This document shows, piece by piece, positions 56,492 to 64,000 of a stretch of DNA of 64,000 bases (positions are counted from its first letter, which is position 1; each line of letters starts with the position of its first letter). The position numbers and the translations under genes were made by a program. The stretch spans positions 1,172,962 to 1,236,961 of the forward strand of contig NC_008278.1 in the NCBI RefSeq assembly GCF_000058485.1, read 5' to 3'. The DNA comes from Frankia alni ACN14a. GTDB taxonomy: Bacteria > Actinomycetota > Actinomycetes > Frankiales > Frankiaceae. The notes beneath the pieces are model-generated. The model worked only from the letters and a program-made list of their open reading frames with translations. It did not search any database and was not told the origin of the DNA.

Positions 56492-56938
56492 ATTCCGCGC
56501 CGATCCGGCCGGAGCGGCCAGAAGGTCGACCACGATCGGTGTTGTTCCCGTGTGATTTCTGACATATATCCGATGGTCAACTCCGTGACCTCGGCCACGG
56601 CAGCTCGCGGTGCCGCGTGCGGTGGTCACGCTCAGCGTCTTTTCTCGTACGCATGATCCGTCCCCGCGCGACGTGCGGGTGCCGCTCGGGGCGCGATGTG
56701 CACCTCATTTGTCCTGTATCGATGGGCCTGACGTGGGCACCCGGCCAGCCGAGCCCGGGCGATGGCACCATCGACGGCCCCGGCCGGACCCGGTGCCACC
56801 CGGCTTGTCGCCGCCGCCGGCCGCGCACGGGGGCACTCCGCGTGACGCGCGCCGTAACCGCCTCGTCAGTAGGCTCGCAGGCGTTCTGTGCCCCCCTACG
56901 TAACCCAACCCGTACGACCGCATCCGACTGGACGGACC
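56492..56938 (+). other. Non-coding gap between the kinase and sucC
   Basis: About 450 bp with no credible gene. It should hold the sucC promoter; TAGGCT at 56870-56875 is a possible -10 but no paired -35 was found. The part just after the kinase stop has a short AT-rich run (56560-56580). Confidence 0.4.
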
Positions 56939-58105
56939 GTGGATCTCTTCGAATACCAGGCGAAGAAGCTGTTCGCCGAACATGGCGTTCCGGTGCCCAC
57001 CGGGAAGACGGCGACCACCCCTGAGGAGGCGCGCGCGATCGCCACCGAGCTCGGTGGCAAGGTGGTCGTCAAGGCGCAGGTCAAGGCCGGCGGCCGAGGC
57101 AAGGCCGGCGGTGTCAAGGTGGCCGACGGGCCGGATGACGCCTTCGCGAAGGCGACGGCGATCCTCGGGATGGACATCAAGGGCCACACGGTCCACTCGG
57201 TGCTCGTCGAGGAGGCCAGCAACATCGCGGAGGAGTACTACGCCTCCTTCCTGCTGGACCGGGCGAACCGGACCTTCCTCGCCATGGCCTCCCGCGAGGG
57301 CGGCATGGAGATCGAGGAGGTGGCCGCGACCAACCCGGACGCGCTGGCCCGCATCGCGATCGACCCGCTGACCGGCGTCGACGCGGCGAAGGCCCGCGAG
57401 ATCGCGGTTGCCGCCAAGCTGCCCGAGACCGCGCTGGACGGGGCCGCCGAGCTGCTGGCGAAGCTGTGGACCGTCTTCGTGAAGTCGGACGCCACCCTGG
57501 TCGAGGTGAACCCGCTCATCCTCACCGCTGACGGTCGCGTCGTCGCGCTCGACGGCAAGGTCAGCCTCGACGAGAACGCCGACTTCCGGCACCCGGAGAA
57601 CGAGGCGTTCGTCGACGTCTCCGCGGTGGACCCGCTGGAGCAGAAGGCCAAGGAGAAGGGCCTCAACTACGTCAAGCTCGAGGGCGAGGTCGGGATCATC
57701 GGCAACGGTGCCGGCCTGGTCATGTCGACGCTGGACGTGGTGACCTACGCCGGCGAGGAGTTCGGCGGCAAGCGCCCGGCGAACTTCCTCGACATCGGCG
57801 GCGGCGCGTCCGCCGAGGTGATGGCGAACGGTCTGTCGATCATCCTCGGCGACCCGTCGGTCAAGAGCGTCTTCGTCAACATCTTCGGCGGCATCACCGC
57901 GTGCGACGCCGTGGCCAACGGCATCGTGCAGGCGCTGAAGATCGTCGGTGACGTCACCACCCCGCTGGTGGTGCGCCTCGACGGCAACAACGCCGAGGAG
58001 GGTCGTCGCATCCTCAAGGAGGCGAACCTCTCGGTGGTCAAGCCGGTCGACACGATGGACGGCGCGGCGAAGCTCGCCGCCGAGCTCGCCGCGGCCGCGG
58101 CCTGA
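56939..58105 (+). CDS. sucC: Succinyl-CoA ligase, beta subunit
   Basis: With SucD this TCA enzyme makes ATP or GTP from succinyl-CoA. The product is 388 residues from GTG 56939, giving the invariant start [19 protein letters not shown]. The ATP-grasp domain shows [19 protein letters not shown] and [20 protein letters not shown]. The C-terminal ligase domain has [32 protein letters not shown] and [20 protein letters not shown]. The frame extends upstream to 56888 but the family start favours 56939. sucD follows after 24 bp. Confidence 0.97.
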   Translation: MDLFEYQAKKLFAEHGVPVPTGKTATTPEEARAIATELGGKVVVKAQVKAGGRGKAGGVKVADGPDDAFAKATAILGMDIKGHTVHSVLVEEASNIAEEYYASFLLDRANRTFLAMASREGGMEIEEVAATNPDALARIAIDPLTGVDAAKAREIAVAAKLPETALDGAAELLAKLWTVFVKSDATLVEVNPLILTADGRVVALDGKVSLDENADFRHPENEAFVDVSAVDPLEQKAKEKGLNYVKLEGEVGIIGNGAGLVMSTLDVVTYAGEEFGGKRPANFLDIGGGASAEVMANGLSIILGDPSVKSVFVNIFGGITACDAVANGIVQALKIVGDVTTPLVVRLDGNNAEEGRRILKEANLSVVKPVDTMDGAAKLAAELAAAAA

Positions 58106-58129
58106 CCAGGGCGAAGGGATTGCGAACCG

Positions 58130-59002
58130 ATGGCTATCTGGCTTGACGAGAACAGCCGGATCGTGGTGCAGGGCATCACCGGCTCCGAGGGCACCAAGCA
58201 CACCAAGCGGATGCTCGCCGCGGGCACGAACGTCGTGGCCGGGGTGAACCCGCGCAAGGTCGGCCAGCAGGTCGAGGGCGTGCCCGTGTTCGGCTCCGTC
58301 GCGGACGCGATCGAGCAGGCCGGCGCGAACGTTTCGGTGATCTTCGTGCCGCCGAAGTTCACCAAGGACGCGGCGATCGAGGCGATCGACGCGGCCATCC
58401 CGCTCGCGGTGGTCATCACCGAGGGCGTGCCGGTCCACGACACGACCGAGTTCTGGGCCTACGGCCAGTCCAAGGGCACGACCCGGATCATCGGGCCGAA
58501 CTGCCCGGGCATCGCCAGCCCCGGTCTGTCCAACGCCGGCATCATCCCGGCGGACATCACCCCCGGCGGCCGCATCGGCCTGGTCAGCAAGAGCGGCACG
58601 CTGACCTACCAGATGATGTACGAGCTGCGCGAGTTCGGCTTCTCCACCTGCGTCGGCATCGGTGGCGACCCGGTCATCGGCACCACGCACATCGACGCCC
58701 TCGACGCCTTCCAGGCCGACCCGGGCACCGACGCGATCGTGATGATCGGCGAGATCGGCGGCGACGCCGAGGAGCGGGCCGCGGCGCACATCGAGGCGCA
58801 CGTGACGAAGCCGGTCGTCGGCTACGTCGCCGGCTTCACCGCGCCGGAGGGCAAGACGATGGGCCACGCCGGCGCCATCGTGTCCGGCTCGTCCGGTACC
58901 GCGCAGGCCAAGAAGGAAGCCCTCGAGAAGGCCGGTGTGCGGGTGGGCAAGACCCCGTCCGAGACCGCCCGGCTGATGGCTGACATCATGCGGTCGTTGT
59001 AG
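58130..59002 (+). CDS. sucD: Succinyl-CoA ligase, alpha subunit
   Basis: This 290-residue subunit carries the phosphohistidine. It starts [20 protein letters not shown] (CoA-binding Rossmann fold), then [16 protein letters not shown] and [18 protein letters not shown]. The active-site His246 lies in [26 protein letters not shown] precedes the ATG at 58130. It is the second gene of sucC-sucD, and a hairpin follows the stop immediately. Confidence 0.97.
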   Translation: MAIWLDENSRIVVQGITGSEGTKHTKRMLAAGTNVVAGVNPRKVGQQVEGVPVFGSVADAIEQAGANVSVIFVPPKFTKDAAIEAIDAAIPLAVVITEGVPVHDTTEFWAYGQSKGTTRIIGPNCPGIASPGLSNAGIIPADITPGGRIGLVSKSGTLTYQMMYELREFGFSTCVGIGGDPVIGTTHIDALDAFQADPGTDAIVMIGEIGGDAEERAAAHIEAHVTKPVVGYVAGFTAPEGKTMGHAGAIVSGSSGTAQAKKEALEKAGVRVGKTPSETARLMADIMRSL

Positions 59003-59008
59003 ACCTTT

Positions 59009-59051
59009 CTGGATGATGGGCCTCCGCTTCCCGCGGTGGCTCGTCATCCAG
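59009..59051 (+). terminator. Terminator after sucD
   Basis: A 10-bp stem with one G-T pair (59009-59018 with 59042-59051) encloses an 8-position inner stem with one mismatch. It begins 7 bases after the sucD stop. Confidence 0.6.
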
Positions 59052-59193
59052 GCGGTCCAGGGGTCGTGGGTCGTCGGGAGTGAGGGACGCGGATGTCTTC
59101 CCTCATCTCCCCACGACTGCAAGACTCCTGCATCGGTGCGTGGGCGAACCGGCGTCGTCGTGCCGACCGAGCTGACGAAGTGGGGTTCCCGTC

Positions 59194-60180
59194 GTGGCAC
59201 AGATCGGCGGTCGTAGCGTCGCGACCAACGACATCGGGGTGATCGCCTCCGGGCTGGTCATGTTCATCGTGAGCTTCCTGCCCTGGTATTCGGTGACCTA
59301 CTCGTTCTTCGGCCGCGGCACGAAGGCGCACGAGAACGGCTGGGGGCTCGGGTTCAACTCCTGGTTCCCGGTGTTGTTGGTCCTCGCGGTGGCCGGTCTG
59401 CTCGCGGCGCGACTGTTCGCGAACGTGCGCATCCCGGACGTCGGTCCGGTGTCCGCCCTGTGGATCCTGCCGGGCGCCTCCGCGTTCGCCGCCCTGCTCC
59501 TGCTCATCCGCTGGATCAGGTTCCCCGACGTGCCGAGCGGACTGGACGCCGGCCCGAGCTACGGCTTCTATCTTGCGCTGGTCGCCGCCATCGCCCAGAC
59601 GGTCTTCGGTGTCCTCGCCGCGCTGGCGAACGGGGCCACCATCCCCGGCCGCGGTCGGGCGGGCGGCCCGGGCACGCCCGGCGGCTGGCCGCAGCCGGGT
59701 CAGCCTCCCTACGGCCAGCCCTACGGGCAGCAGCCGACCCCCGGCTACGGCGCTCCGACCGGCGGCTACGGCCAGCCCGGTTACGGTCAGCCCCAGCAGG
59801 GATACGGCCAGCCCCCGACCGGTTATGGACAGCCGTCTCAGGGCGGTTACGGCCAGCCCCAACAGGGCGGCTACGGCGCGCCGCCCAGCGGCTACGGCCA
59901 GCCGCAGCAGGGTGGTTATGGCCAGCCGCCCGCGGGTTATGGCCAGCCGCCGGCCGGTTATGGCCAGCCGCCGGCCGGCTACCCCCAGCCGCCTGCGGGC
60001 TACGGCCAGCCGCCCGCCTACGGCCAGCCGCCCGCCTACGGCCAGCCGCAGGATGGTTATGGCCAGCCGTCCCAGCCGCAGGCACCCCAGCACCAGGAGC
60101 CGCAGCCTCAGCAGCAGCCTGGTTATGGTCAGTCCCCGCCTCCGGGCACCTACGGCCAGCAGCCGCCGGCGGACCGTTAG
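59194..60180 (+). CDS. Multi-pass membrane protein with YGQP-repeat tail
   Basis: The family is not recognised; the product is 328 residues from GTG 59194. The first 155 residues hold about four hydrophobic segments ([78 protein letters not shown]). The rest is a low-complexity repeat built on Tyr-Gly-Gln-Pro-Pro ([18 protein letters not shown]), some 25 units, about 150 residues, predicted disordered. Such tails occur in other actinobacterial envelope proteins and may promote clustering. It lies between sucD and the perM-like gene on the same strand. Function unknown. Confidence 0.82.
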   Translation: MAQIGGRSVATNDIGVIASGLVMFIVSFLPWYSVTYSFFGRGTKAHENGWGLGFNSWFPVLLVLAVAGLLAARLFANVRIPDVGPVSALWILPGASAFAALLLLIRWIRFPDVPSGLDAGPSYGFYLALVAAIAQTVFGVLAALANGATIPGRGRAGGPGTPGGWPQPGQPPYGQPYGQQPTPGYGAPTGGYGQPGYGQPQQGYGQPPTGYGQPSQGGYGQPQQGGYGAPPSGYGQPQQGGYGQPPAGYGQPPAGYGQPPAGYPQPPAGYGQPPAYGQPPAYGQPQDGYGQPSQPQAPQHQEPQPQQQPGYGQSPPPGTYGQQPPADR

Positions 60181-60306
60181 CCGTCGGGCCTGGCGTCCCG
60201 CCGCCCCATGCCGGGCAGCGCGGACGTTCGGGATGTTCCCGGCATTTCCGGGATCCGGACGGCGTGTTGTCCGGGATGGCGTGCAGCCGCGTGCGAGCGT
60301 CCTACC

Positions 60307-61953
60307 GTGCCCGCCTTCCCCCACCGTCCCGGCCCCGCCGGCCAGCTCCTCGACCGGTTGTGGCAGCGGGTCGGCCGGCCGGCGGCAGCGGCGATCGCCG
60401 CGTCGGCGGCCGGACTGGTCTTCATCGAGTTCATCGTCCTGGTCGTGTGGGGCGCGGACACCGGTTCGTCGACCGGGCCCGCCGCGGCCCTGCGCGTCGG
60501 CGCCGACCTGTGGCTCGTCGCCCACGGCACGACGCTGCGGCTGCCGGACGGGATCATCTCCTTCCGGCCGCTCGGGCTGGCGCTGTTCCCCCTGGCCGCC
60601 GCGCTCAGCGCCGCGCACCGGCGGGCGGCGGCCGCCCCCACGCCGGTCGGCTCCGCGCTCCTGCGTCCCGGCCGGGGCGGTGAGGGGCGGGGCGGTGGGG
60701 GTCGGGAGGGCCGCGGCCGGCCGGGTTGGCGCCCGTCGAGTTGGGGCCCACCGGGTTGGGGCCGGCCGGGTTGGGGCCGGCCAGGTGGGGACGGGTCGCA
60801 CCGGGACGCGATGGATCGGCCCCCGATCGCCGGCGCAGGCGGTGCCGCCGGCGCGAGAGGTGCCGTCGGTGGGGGCAGTGACCCGACCGGCCGGCAGGCG
60901 CCGGCGACGGGCCGGGCTCCCGGTGCTTCCGGTGCTTCCGATGTCGCAGGCTCCGGCGAGGGGGGCGGGGCCGACGACCGGGTCCGGCGCGACGGGCTCA
61001 TCGGCGTTCCCTGGGGGTCGGTGGTGGCCGACATCGTCGGCGTCGTCGGCGCGCAGACGTTGTTCGTCGTGCTCGTCGCGCTTGTCGTGAACTCGGGCCC
61101 GGCGCGGCCGACCCTGCTGTCGGCGGCACTCGGCACGATCGCGCTCGGCCTGCCCGCCGCGCTGCTCGGTGCCCTCGCCGGTCGCCACCGGCTGCGGACT
61201 GCCTGGCGCACGCTGCCCGGGATACTGCGCAGTTCTCTGCTGTGTGGGGCGGGTGCGTTCGCGTCGTTCATCGCCATCGCCGCCTTCGGCGTCGCCCTGG
61301 TACTCGCCGCCACGCTGCCCGAGGTGGCCGGGGCGGAGCGGGCGCTCGACGTCGGGGTTCTCGGTGGAATCGGGCTCGCGGCGACGCAGCTCGCGCTCGT
61401 CCCCAACCTGGTGCTGTGGGGCCTGTCCTACGCCCTGGGGCCCGGCTTCCGGACCGGGCCCGGCATGGTCCGGGTCGATGCGGTCCGTCCCGCCGAGCTG
61501 CCCGACCTCCCGGTGCTGGCCGCGCTGCCCCCGAACGCGCTGCCGCGGCCCGGGTGGCTTGTCCTGGCCCTGGTGCCGATCGTCGCGGGCATCGTGCTCG
61601 TGGCGATGGTCCACCGGGCCACCGCCGGGAGCCGTTCGCGGGACCGGCTCGCGACCGTGCTGGTCGCGGGCGTGACCTGCGGTCTGCTCACCGGGCTGGC
61701 GATTCAGGCGTCGATCGGGCGGGTCGGTGGGGCCGCCGCCCACTACGGGCCGACTGCCGGCTGGGTGTGCGGGCTGCTCGCCGGGGGCGAGGTCGCCGCC
61801 GTCGGCCTGCTCCTGCTCGGCGGCATAGATCTGGCGGCCCGGCGTGCCGAGCGGCCGTTCCTGGCCGAGGACGCGGAGCCGTCGTTCTGGCGGCGCCGGA
61901 TGTCGCTGCCCGGATCCGGGCTCTCGGCGCGGCCGTCGCGGCGCACTCAGTAG
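60307..61953 (+). CDS. PerM-like / DUF6350 integral membrane protein
   Basis: The product is about 548 residues with around ten hydrophobic segments. The first is AAAAIAASAAGLVFIEFIVL. Later ones include DIVGVVGAQTLFVVLVALVV, AFASFIAIAAFGVALVLAAT and VAAVGLLLLGGIDLAARRAE. Conserved-looking loops are LPNLVLWGLSYALGPGF-like (VPNLVLWGLSYALGPGFRTG) and GLAIQASIGRVGGAAAHYGP. An Arg/Gly/Trp-rich insert (PGWGRPGWGRPGG) separates the first helices from the rest. DUF6350 proteins lie between sucCD and purNH in Actinobacteria, and the mycobacterial PerM affects cell division. GTG 60307 is a tentative start. The 3' end is duplicated downstream. Confidence 0.82.
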   Translation: MPAFPHRPGPAGQLLDRLWQRVGRPAAAAIAASAAGLVFIEFIVLVVWGADTGSSTGPAAALRVGADLWLVAHGTTLRLPDGIISFRPLGLALFPLAAALSAAHRRAAAAPTPVGSALLRPGRGGEGRGGGGREGRGRPGWRPSSWGPPGWGRPGWGRPGGDGSHRDAMDRPPIAGAGGAAGARGAVGGGSDPTGRQAPATGRAPGASGASDVAGSGEGGGADDRVRRDGLIGVPWGSVVADIVGVVGAQTLFVVLVALVVNSGPARPTLLSAALGTIALGLPAALLGALAGRHRLRTAWRTLPGILRSSLLCGAGAFASFIAIAAFGVALVLAATLPEVAGAERALDVGVLGGIGLAATQLALVPNLVLWGLSYALGPGFRTGPGMVRVDAVRPAELPDLPVLAALPPNALPRPGWLVLALVPIVAGIVLVAMVHRATAGSRSRDRLATVLVAGVTCGLLTGLAIQASIGRVGGAAAHYGPTAGWVCGLLAGGEVAAVGLLLLGGIDLAARRAERPFLAEDAEPSFWRRRMSLPGSGLSARPSRRTQ

Positions 61954-62007
61954 GCCAGCGCACTCAGTAGGCCAGTGCACTCGGTGAGCCGCGCACTCGG
62001 GAAGCCG
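61941..62007 (+). repeat. 17-bp tandem repeat at the perM-like 3' end
   Basis: GCGCACTCAGTAGGCCA occurs exactly twice (61941-61957, 61958-61974) and twice more in degraded form (to about 62007). The stop codon of the upstream gene lies inside the first copy, so later copies are untranslated. Confidence 0.9.
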
Positions 62008-62100
62008 TGGCGGCCGAAATCGACCGGCGGGATCGTCGCCGGAAAATGTCCGTGGCGCGGGTTAGGGTGCCGGCGTTGGATCATCCTCACGGAGGTCGTC

Positions 62101-62649
62101 GTGCCGATCGCGGTCGCCCACATCCGAGTCGAGGCCAGGCGTCTGCGGGCACTCGGCTGGTCCTACCGTCGCATCGCCCGCAGGCTCCAGGATCGTCATC
62201 GGCTCGGTGCGTTGGTGGCCTTCCGCCTCGCCCACGGCTGGACCCAGGAGGAAGCGGCGCGCCGGTGGAACGAGCGATGGCCGGGGCGGGGACCGGCCAA
62301 GACCGGTAAGACCTGGTCGTACTGGGAGAGCTGGCCGGGCAGGGGCGGCCGGGCACCCTCGGCCACGGTGCTGGCCCGGCTGGCCGAGCTGTACCTGTGC
62401 CGGCCGGGCGACCTGCTCGACGGGCCCGACTTCGGCCAGCTCGACCCGGGGGCGGACGACGCCGGCGACCGGACCGCTGCCGGCTGCTCGTGCGGTGTGG
62501 GTGCTGGCGGGGACGACGACGACCGGCTGGCGGGGCTGCTGTCCATGACCGGGCCCCTGGCTGCCCCGGCGGGCCGCGACGTCCCGTCCGCCGCGGCCAT
62601 CGAGGCTCGGCTGGCCGAGTTCGTGACCGGGTGGGCCCCGGCGGCGTGA
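62101..62649 (+). CDS. Helix-turn-helix DNA-binding protein
   Basis: The product is 182 residues from GTG 62101, chosen because GGAGG lies 6-10 bases upstream. The first 100 residues are basic and contain a helix-turn-helix of the XRE-like kind: VEARRLRALGWSYRRIARRL, then FRLAHGWTQEEAARRWNERW and SATVLARLAELYLCRPGDLL, a layout common in Frankia and Streptomyces regulators. The C-terminal third is acidic with a CSCG motif and an amphipathic end. It lies between the perM-like gene and purN. Targets unknown. The specific family is not certain. Confidence 0.75.
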   Translation: MPIAVAHIRVEARRLRALGWSYRRIARRLQDRHRLGALVAFRLAHGWTQEEAARRWNERWPGRGPAKTGKTWSYWESWPGRGGRAPSATVLARLAELYLCRPGDLLDGPDFGQLDPGADDAGDRTAAGCSCGVGAGGDDDDRLAGLLSMTGPLAAPAGRDVPSAAAIEARLAEFVTGWAPAA

Positions 62650-62884
62650 TCGCGGCAGCGGGCTGCTCCTGGGCTGTTCCGCGCGCGGCGCAGGTGGTCC
62701 AGTCAGTACAGTCGGACGGGTCGTCCTTCGCCGCGGTCGGGGACGTGAGCGTCGCGCGGTGGCGGTGGCACTCAGCGCGCGGCGGCGGCCGTCCCCCTGC
62801 GTCTGTGGCGCGTCGACGCTCCGGTCGCTCGGGGCGTCCGGCCCGGGTCCATCGGGCCGTCCCATTCTGGTCACGGAGGGTGAA
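62650..62884 (+). other. Gap upstream of purN
   Basis: No gene was seen in 235 bp. It was searched for a second ZTP riboswitch, since purN-purH is a likely target, but the conserved GGGGAGCG and CCTGGG blocks are absent. Confidence 0.4.
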
Positions 62885-63556
62885 GTGTCTGCTCGCCTCG
62901 TCGTACTTGCCTCGGGCGCGGGAACCACCCTGCAGGCGGTTCTCGACGCGACCGCGGATCCCGAGTTCGGCGCGACCGTCGTGGCGGTCGGCACCGATCG
63001 CCACGACACCGGCGCGGAGCGGCGGGCCCGGGAGTACGGCGTCGCGGTGTTCACGGTCCGGCTCGAGGATCATTCCGACCGAGAGGCCTTCAACGTGGCG
63101 ACCGCCGAGCGGATCGCCGCGTTCGAGCCCGATCTGCTCGTGCTGGCGGGCTACATGAAGATTCTCGGTCGGCGGGTGATCGGCCGGTTCCGGACGATCA
63201 ACACCCATCCCTCGCTGCTGCCCGCCTTTCCGGGGGCCGCCGCGGTCCGCGACGCGCTCGCCGCCGGGGTGAAGGTGAGCGGGGTGACGGTGCACTGGGT
63301 CGACGAGGGGGTCGACACCGGGCCGATCATCGCCCAGCGTCCGGTTCCGGTCGAGCCGGACGACACCGAGCAGACCCTTCGCGCCCGGATCCAGGGCGTC
63401 GAGCGAGGGCTGTTCGTCGCGACGATCGGCGAGATCGTGCGGTCGGAGCGCGCGCAGGTGGTTCCGGCCGGGCGTCGGCGTGCCCCCGACCTGCGCGCGC
63501 CGACGCGAGGTTCAGGTACCGGCAGAGGCTCAGCTCACGTCCAGGAGGAATCATGA
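62885..63556 (+). CDS. purN: Phosphoribosylglycinamide formyltransferase
   Basis: PurN uses 10-formyl-tetrahydrofolate to formylate glycinamide ribonucleotide, step 3 of purine synthesis. The product is 223 residues from GTG 62885 ([20 protein letters not shown]), with GGAGGG upstream. Key motifs are [19 protein letters not shown], the catalytic block [20 protein letters not shown] (Asn and His) and [18 protein letters not shown] with the active-site Asp. The last 25 residues are Arg/Gly-rich and non-conserved. Its TGA overlaps the purH ATG by 4 bases, so the two are probably coupled. Confidence 0.96.
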   Translation: MSARLVVLASGAGTTLQAVLDATADPEFGATVVAVGTDRHDTGAERRAREYGVAVFTVRLEDHSDREAFNVATAERIAAFEPDLLVLAGYMKILGRRVIGRFRTINTHPSLLPAFPGAAAVRDALAAGVKVSGVTVHWVDEGVDTGPIIAQRPVPVEPDDTEQTLRARIQGVERGLFVATIGEIVRSERAQVVPAGRRRAPDLRAPTRGSGTGRGSAHVQEES

Positions 63557-64000
63557 CGTCATCGGGCGAAGGCACGGCGGGCGCAGACGGCGCCGCCCGA
63601 GGATCCGAGTCCGCCGAGGTGATCCCCACCGGGCGACGGCCGCTGCGCCGAGCGCTCGTCAGCGTGTACGACAAGAGCGGGCTCGACGTGCTCGCCGAGG
63701 CGTTCCTGGCCGCAGGGGTCGAGGTCGTCTCCACCGGGTCGACCGCGGACGTGCTGGCTCGCCATGGGCTGGCGGTCATCCCGGTCAGCACCGTCACCGG
63801 CTTTCCGGAGGTGCTCGGCGGGCGGGTCAAGACGCTGCACCCGCACGTGCACGCCGGTCTGCTCGCGGACCTGCGCAACGCCGAGCACGCGGCCGTCCTG
63901 GCCGAGCTCGACATCGCGCCGTTCGATCTGGTCGTGGTCAACCTCTACCCGTTCGCCGCGACGGTGGCCGGTGGCGCGAGCGAGGACGAGGCGATCGAGC
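63553..64000 (+). CDS. purH: Bifunctional AICAR formyltransferase / IMP cyclohydrolase, N-terminal part
   Basis: The first 149 codons of purH, cut by the window end. The N-terminal MGS-like IMP cyclohydrolase domain starts after a 30-residue Gly/Ala/Glu extension: [20 protein letters not shown], then [38 protein letters not shown] and [10 protein letters not shown], all invariant. PurH carries out the last two steps to IMP and consumes ZMP (AICAR), the precursor of the ZTP sensed by the glyA riboswitch in this window. AGGAGGA precedes the ATG at 63553. Confidence 0.97.
   Translation, partial: MTSSGEGTAGADGAARGSESAEVIPTGRRPLRRALVSVYDKSGLDVLAEAFLAAGVEVVSTGSTADVLARHGLAVIPVSTVTGFPEVLGGRVKTLHPHVHAGLLADLRNAEHAAVLAELDIAPFDLVVVNLYPFAATVAGGASEDEAIE

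Noticed and set aside
59044-61980. 978-codon minus-strand frame opposite the YGQP and perM-like genes
   Set aside because: Arg/Pro/Gly-rich shadow of two real membrane-protein genes.
62650-62884. Second ZTP riboswitch before purN-purH
   Set aside because: The required GGGGAGCG and CCTGGG blocks are missing.

Overview
The window is chromosomal DNA from a very G+C-rich actinobacterium, most likely Frankia or a close relative. This rests on codon use, gene order and protein features: a WhiD/WhiB3-type regulator beside groES-groEL, a guaB-guaB3 pair, a complete conservon (histidine kinase, roadblock, DUF742, GTPase), DUF5319 and PerM/DUF6350 proteins, and long Pro/Gly/Ala-rich tails. No database search was possible, so the genus is an inference. 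No prophage, insertion sequence, CRISPR array or tRNA was recognised; this is mostly housekeeping chromosome.

Layout. 1-5.8 kb: end of the ribosomal super-operon (map 3' end, infA, rpmJ, rpsM, rpsK, rpsD, rpoA, rplQ) closed by a strong terminator, then truA. 5.8-12.5 kb: a minus-strand anchored protein, rplM-rpsI, and the amino-sugar genes glmM and glmS. 12.5-12.9 kb: a 92-bp tandem repeat array fills the gap between two convergent genes. 12.9-23.4 kb: a SWIM protein, a PadR regulator, then acpS, nnrE/nnrD fusion, alr, glyA (behind a ZTP riboswitch), an alpha/beta hydrolase, tsaE, tsaB and rimI. 23.4-28.3 kb: an azoreductase/MarR pair, groES-groEL under a CIRCE operator, and whiD. 28.3-33 kb: a gene-poor stretch, a DUF5319 gene, guaB and guaB3. 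33-39.7 kb: two large disordered membrane proteins and an orphan Tat/lipoprotein solute-binding protein. 39.8-45.3 kb: a minus-strand conservon whose GTPase gene carries a frameshift. 45.7-54.3 kb: guaA, ilvA with a candidate ribosome-mediated attenuator, pcrA, a lipase-like gene with no normal start codon, and a fused AccD-AccA protein. 54.5-64 kb: a Ser/Thr kinase, sucC-sucD, a YGQP-repeat membrane protein, perM, an HTH protein, purN and the start of purH.

How the genes fit together. Purine synthesis recurs: purN/purH, guaB, guaB3, guaA, and glyA, whose riboswitch senses the purine intermediate ZTP and thereby ties one-carbon supply to purine demand. Cell-wall precursor genes (glmM, glmS, alr) lie among tRNA-modification (tsaE, tsaB) and repair (nnr) genes, as is common in Actinobacteria.

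The points most worth a second look are: (1) the leaderless ORF plus hairpin plus U-tract before ilvA; (2) the structured guaB leader; (3) the 92-bp array and two other tandem duplications starting at or near gene 3' ends; (4) the broken conservon GTPase; (5) the lipase ORF with a well-placed ribosome binding site before an AUC codon; and (6) low-complexity inserts in conserved enzymes. None of these amounts to a demonstrated new system.
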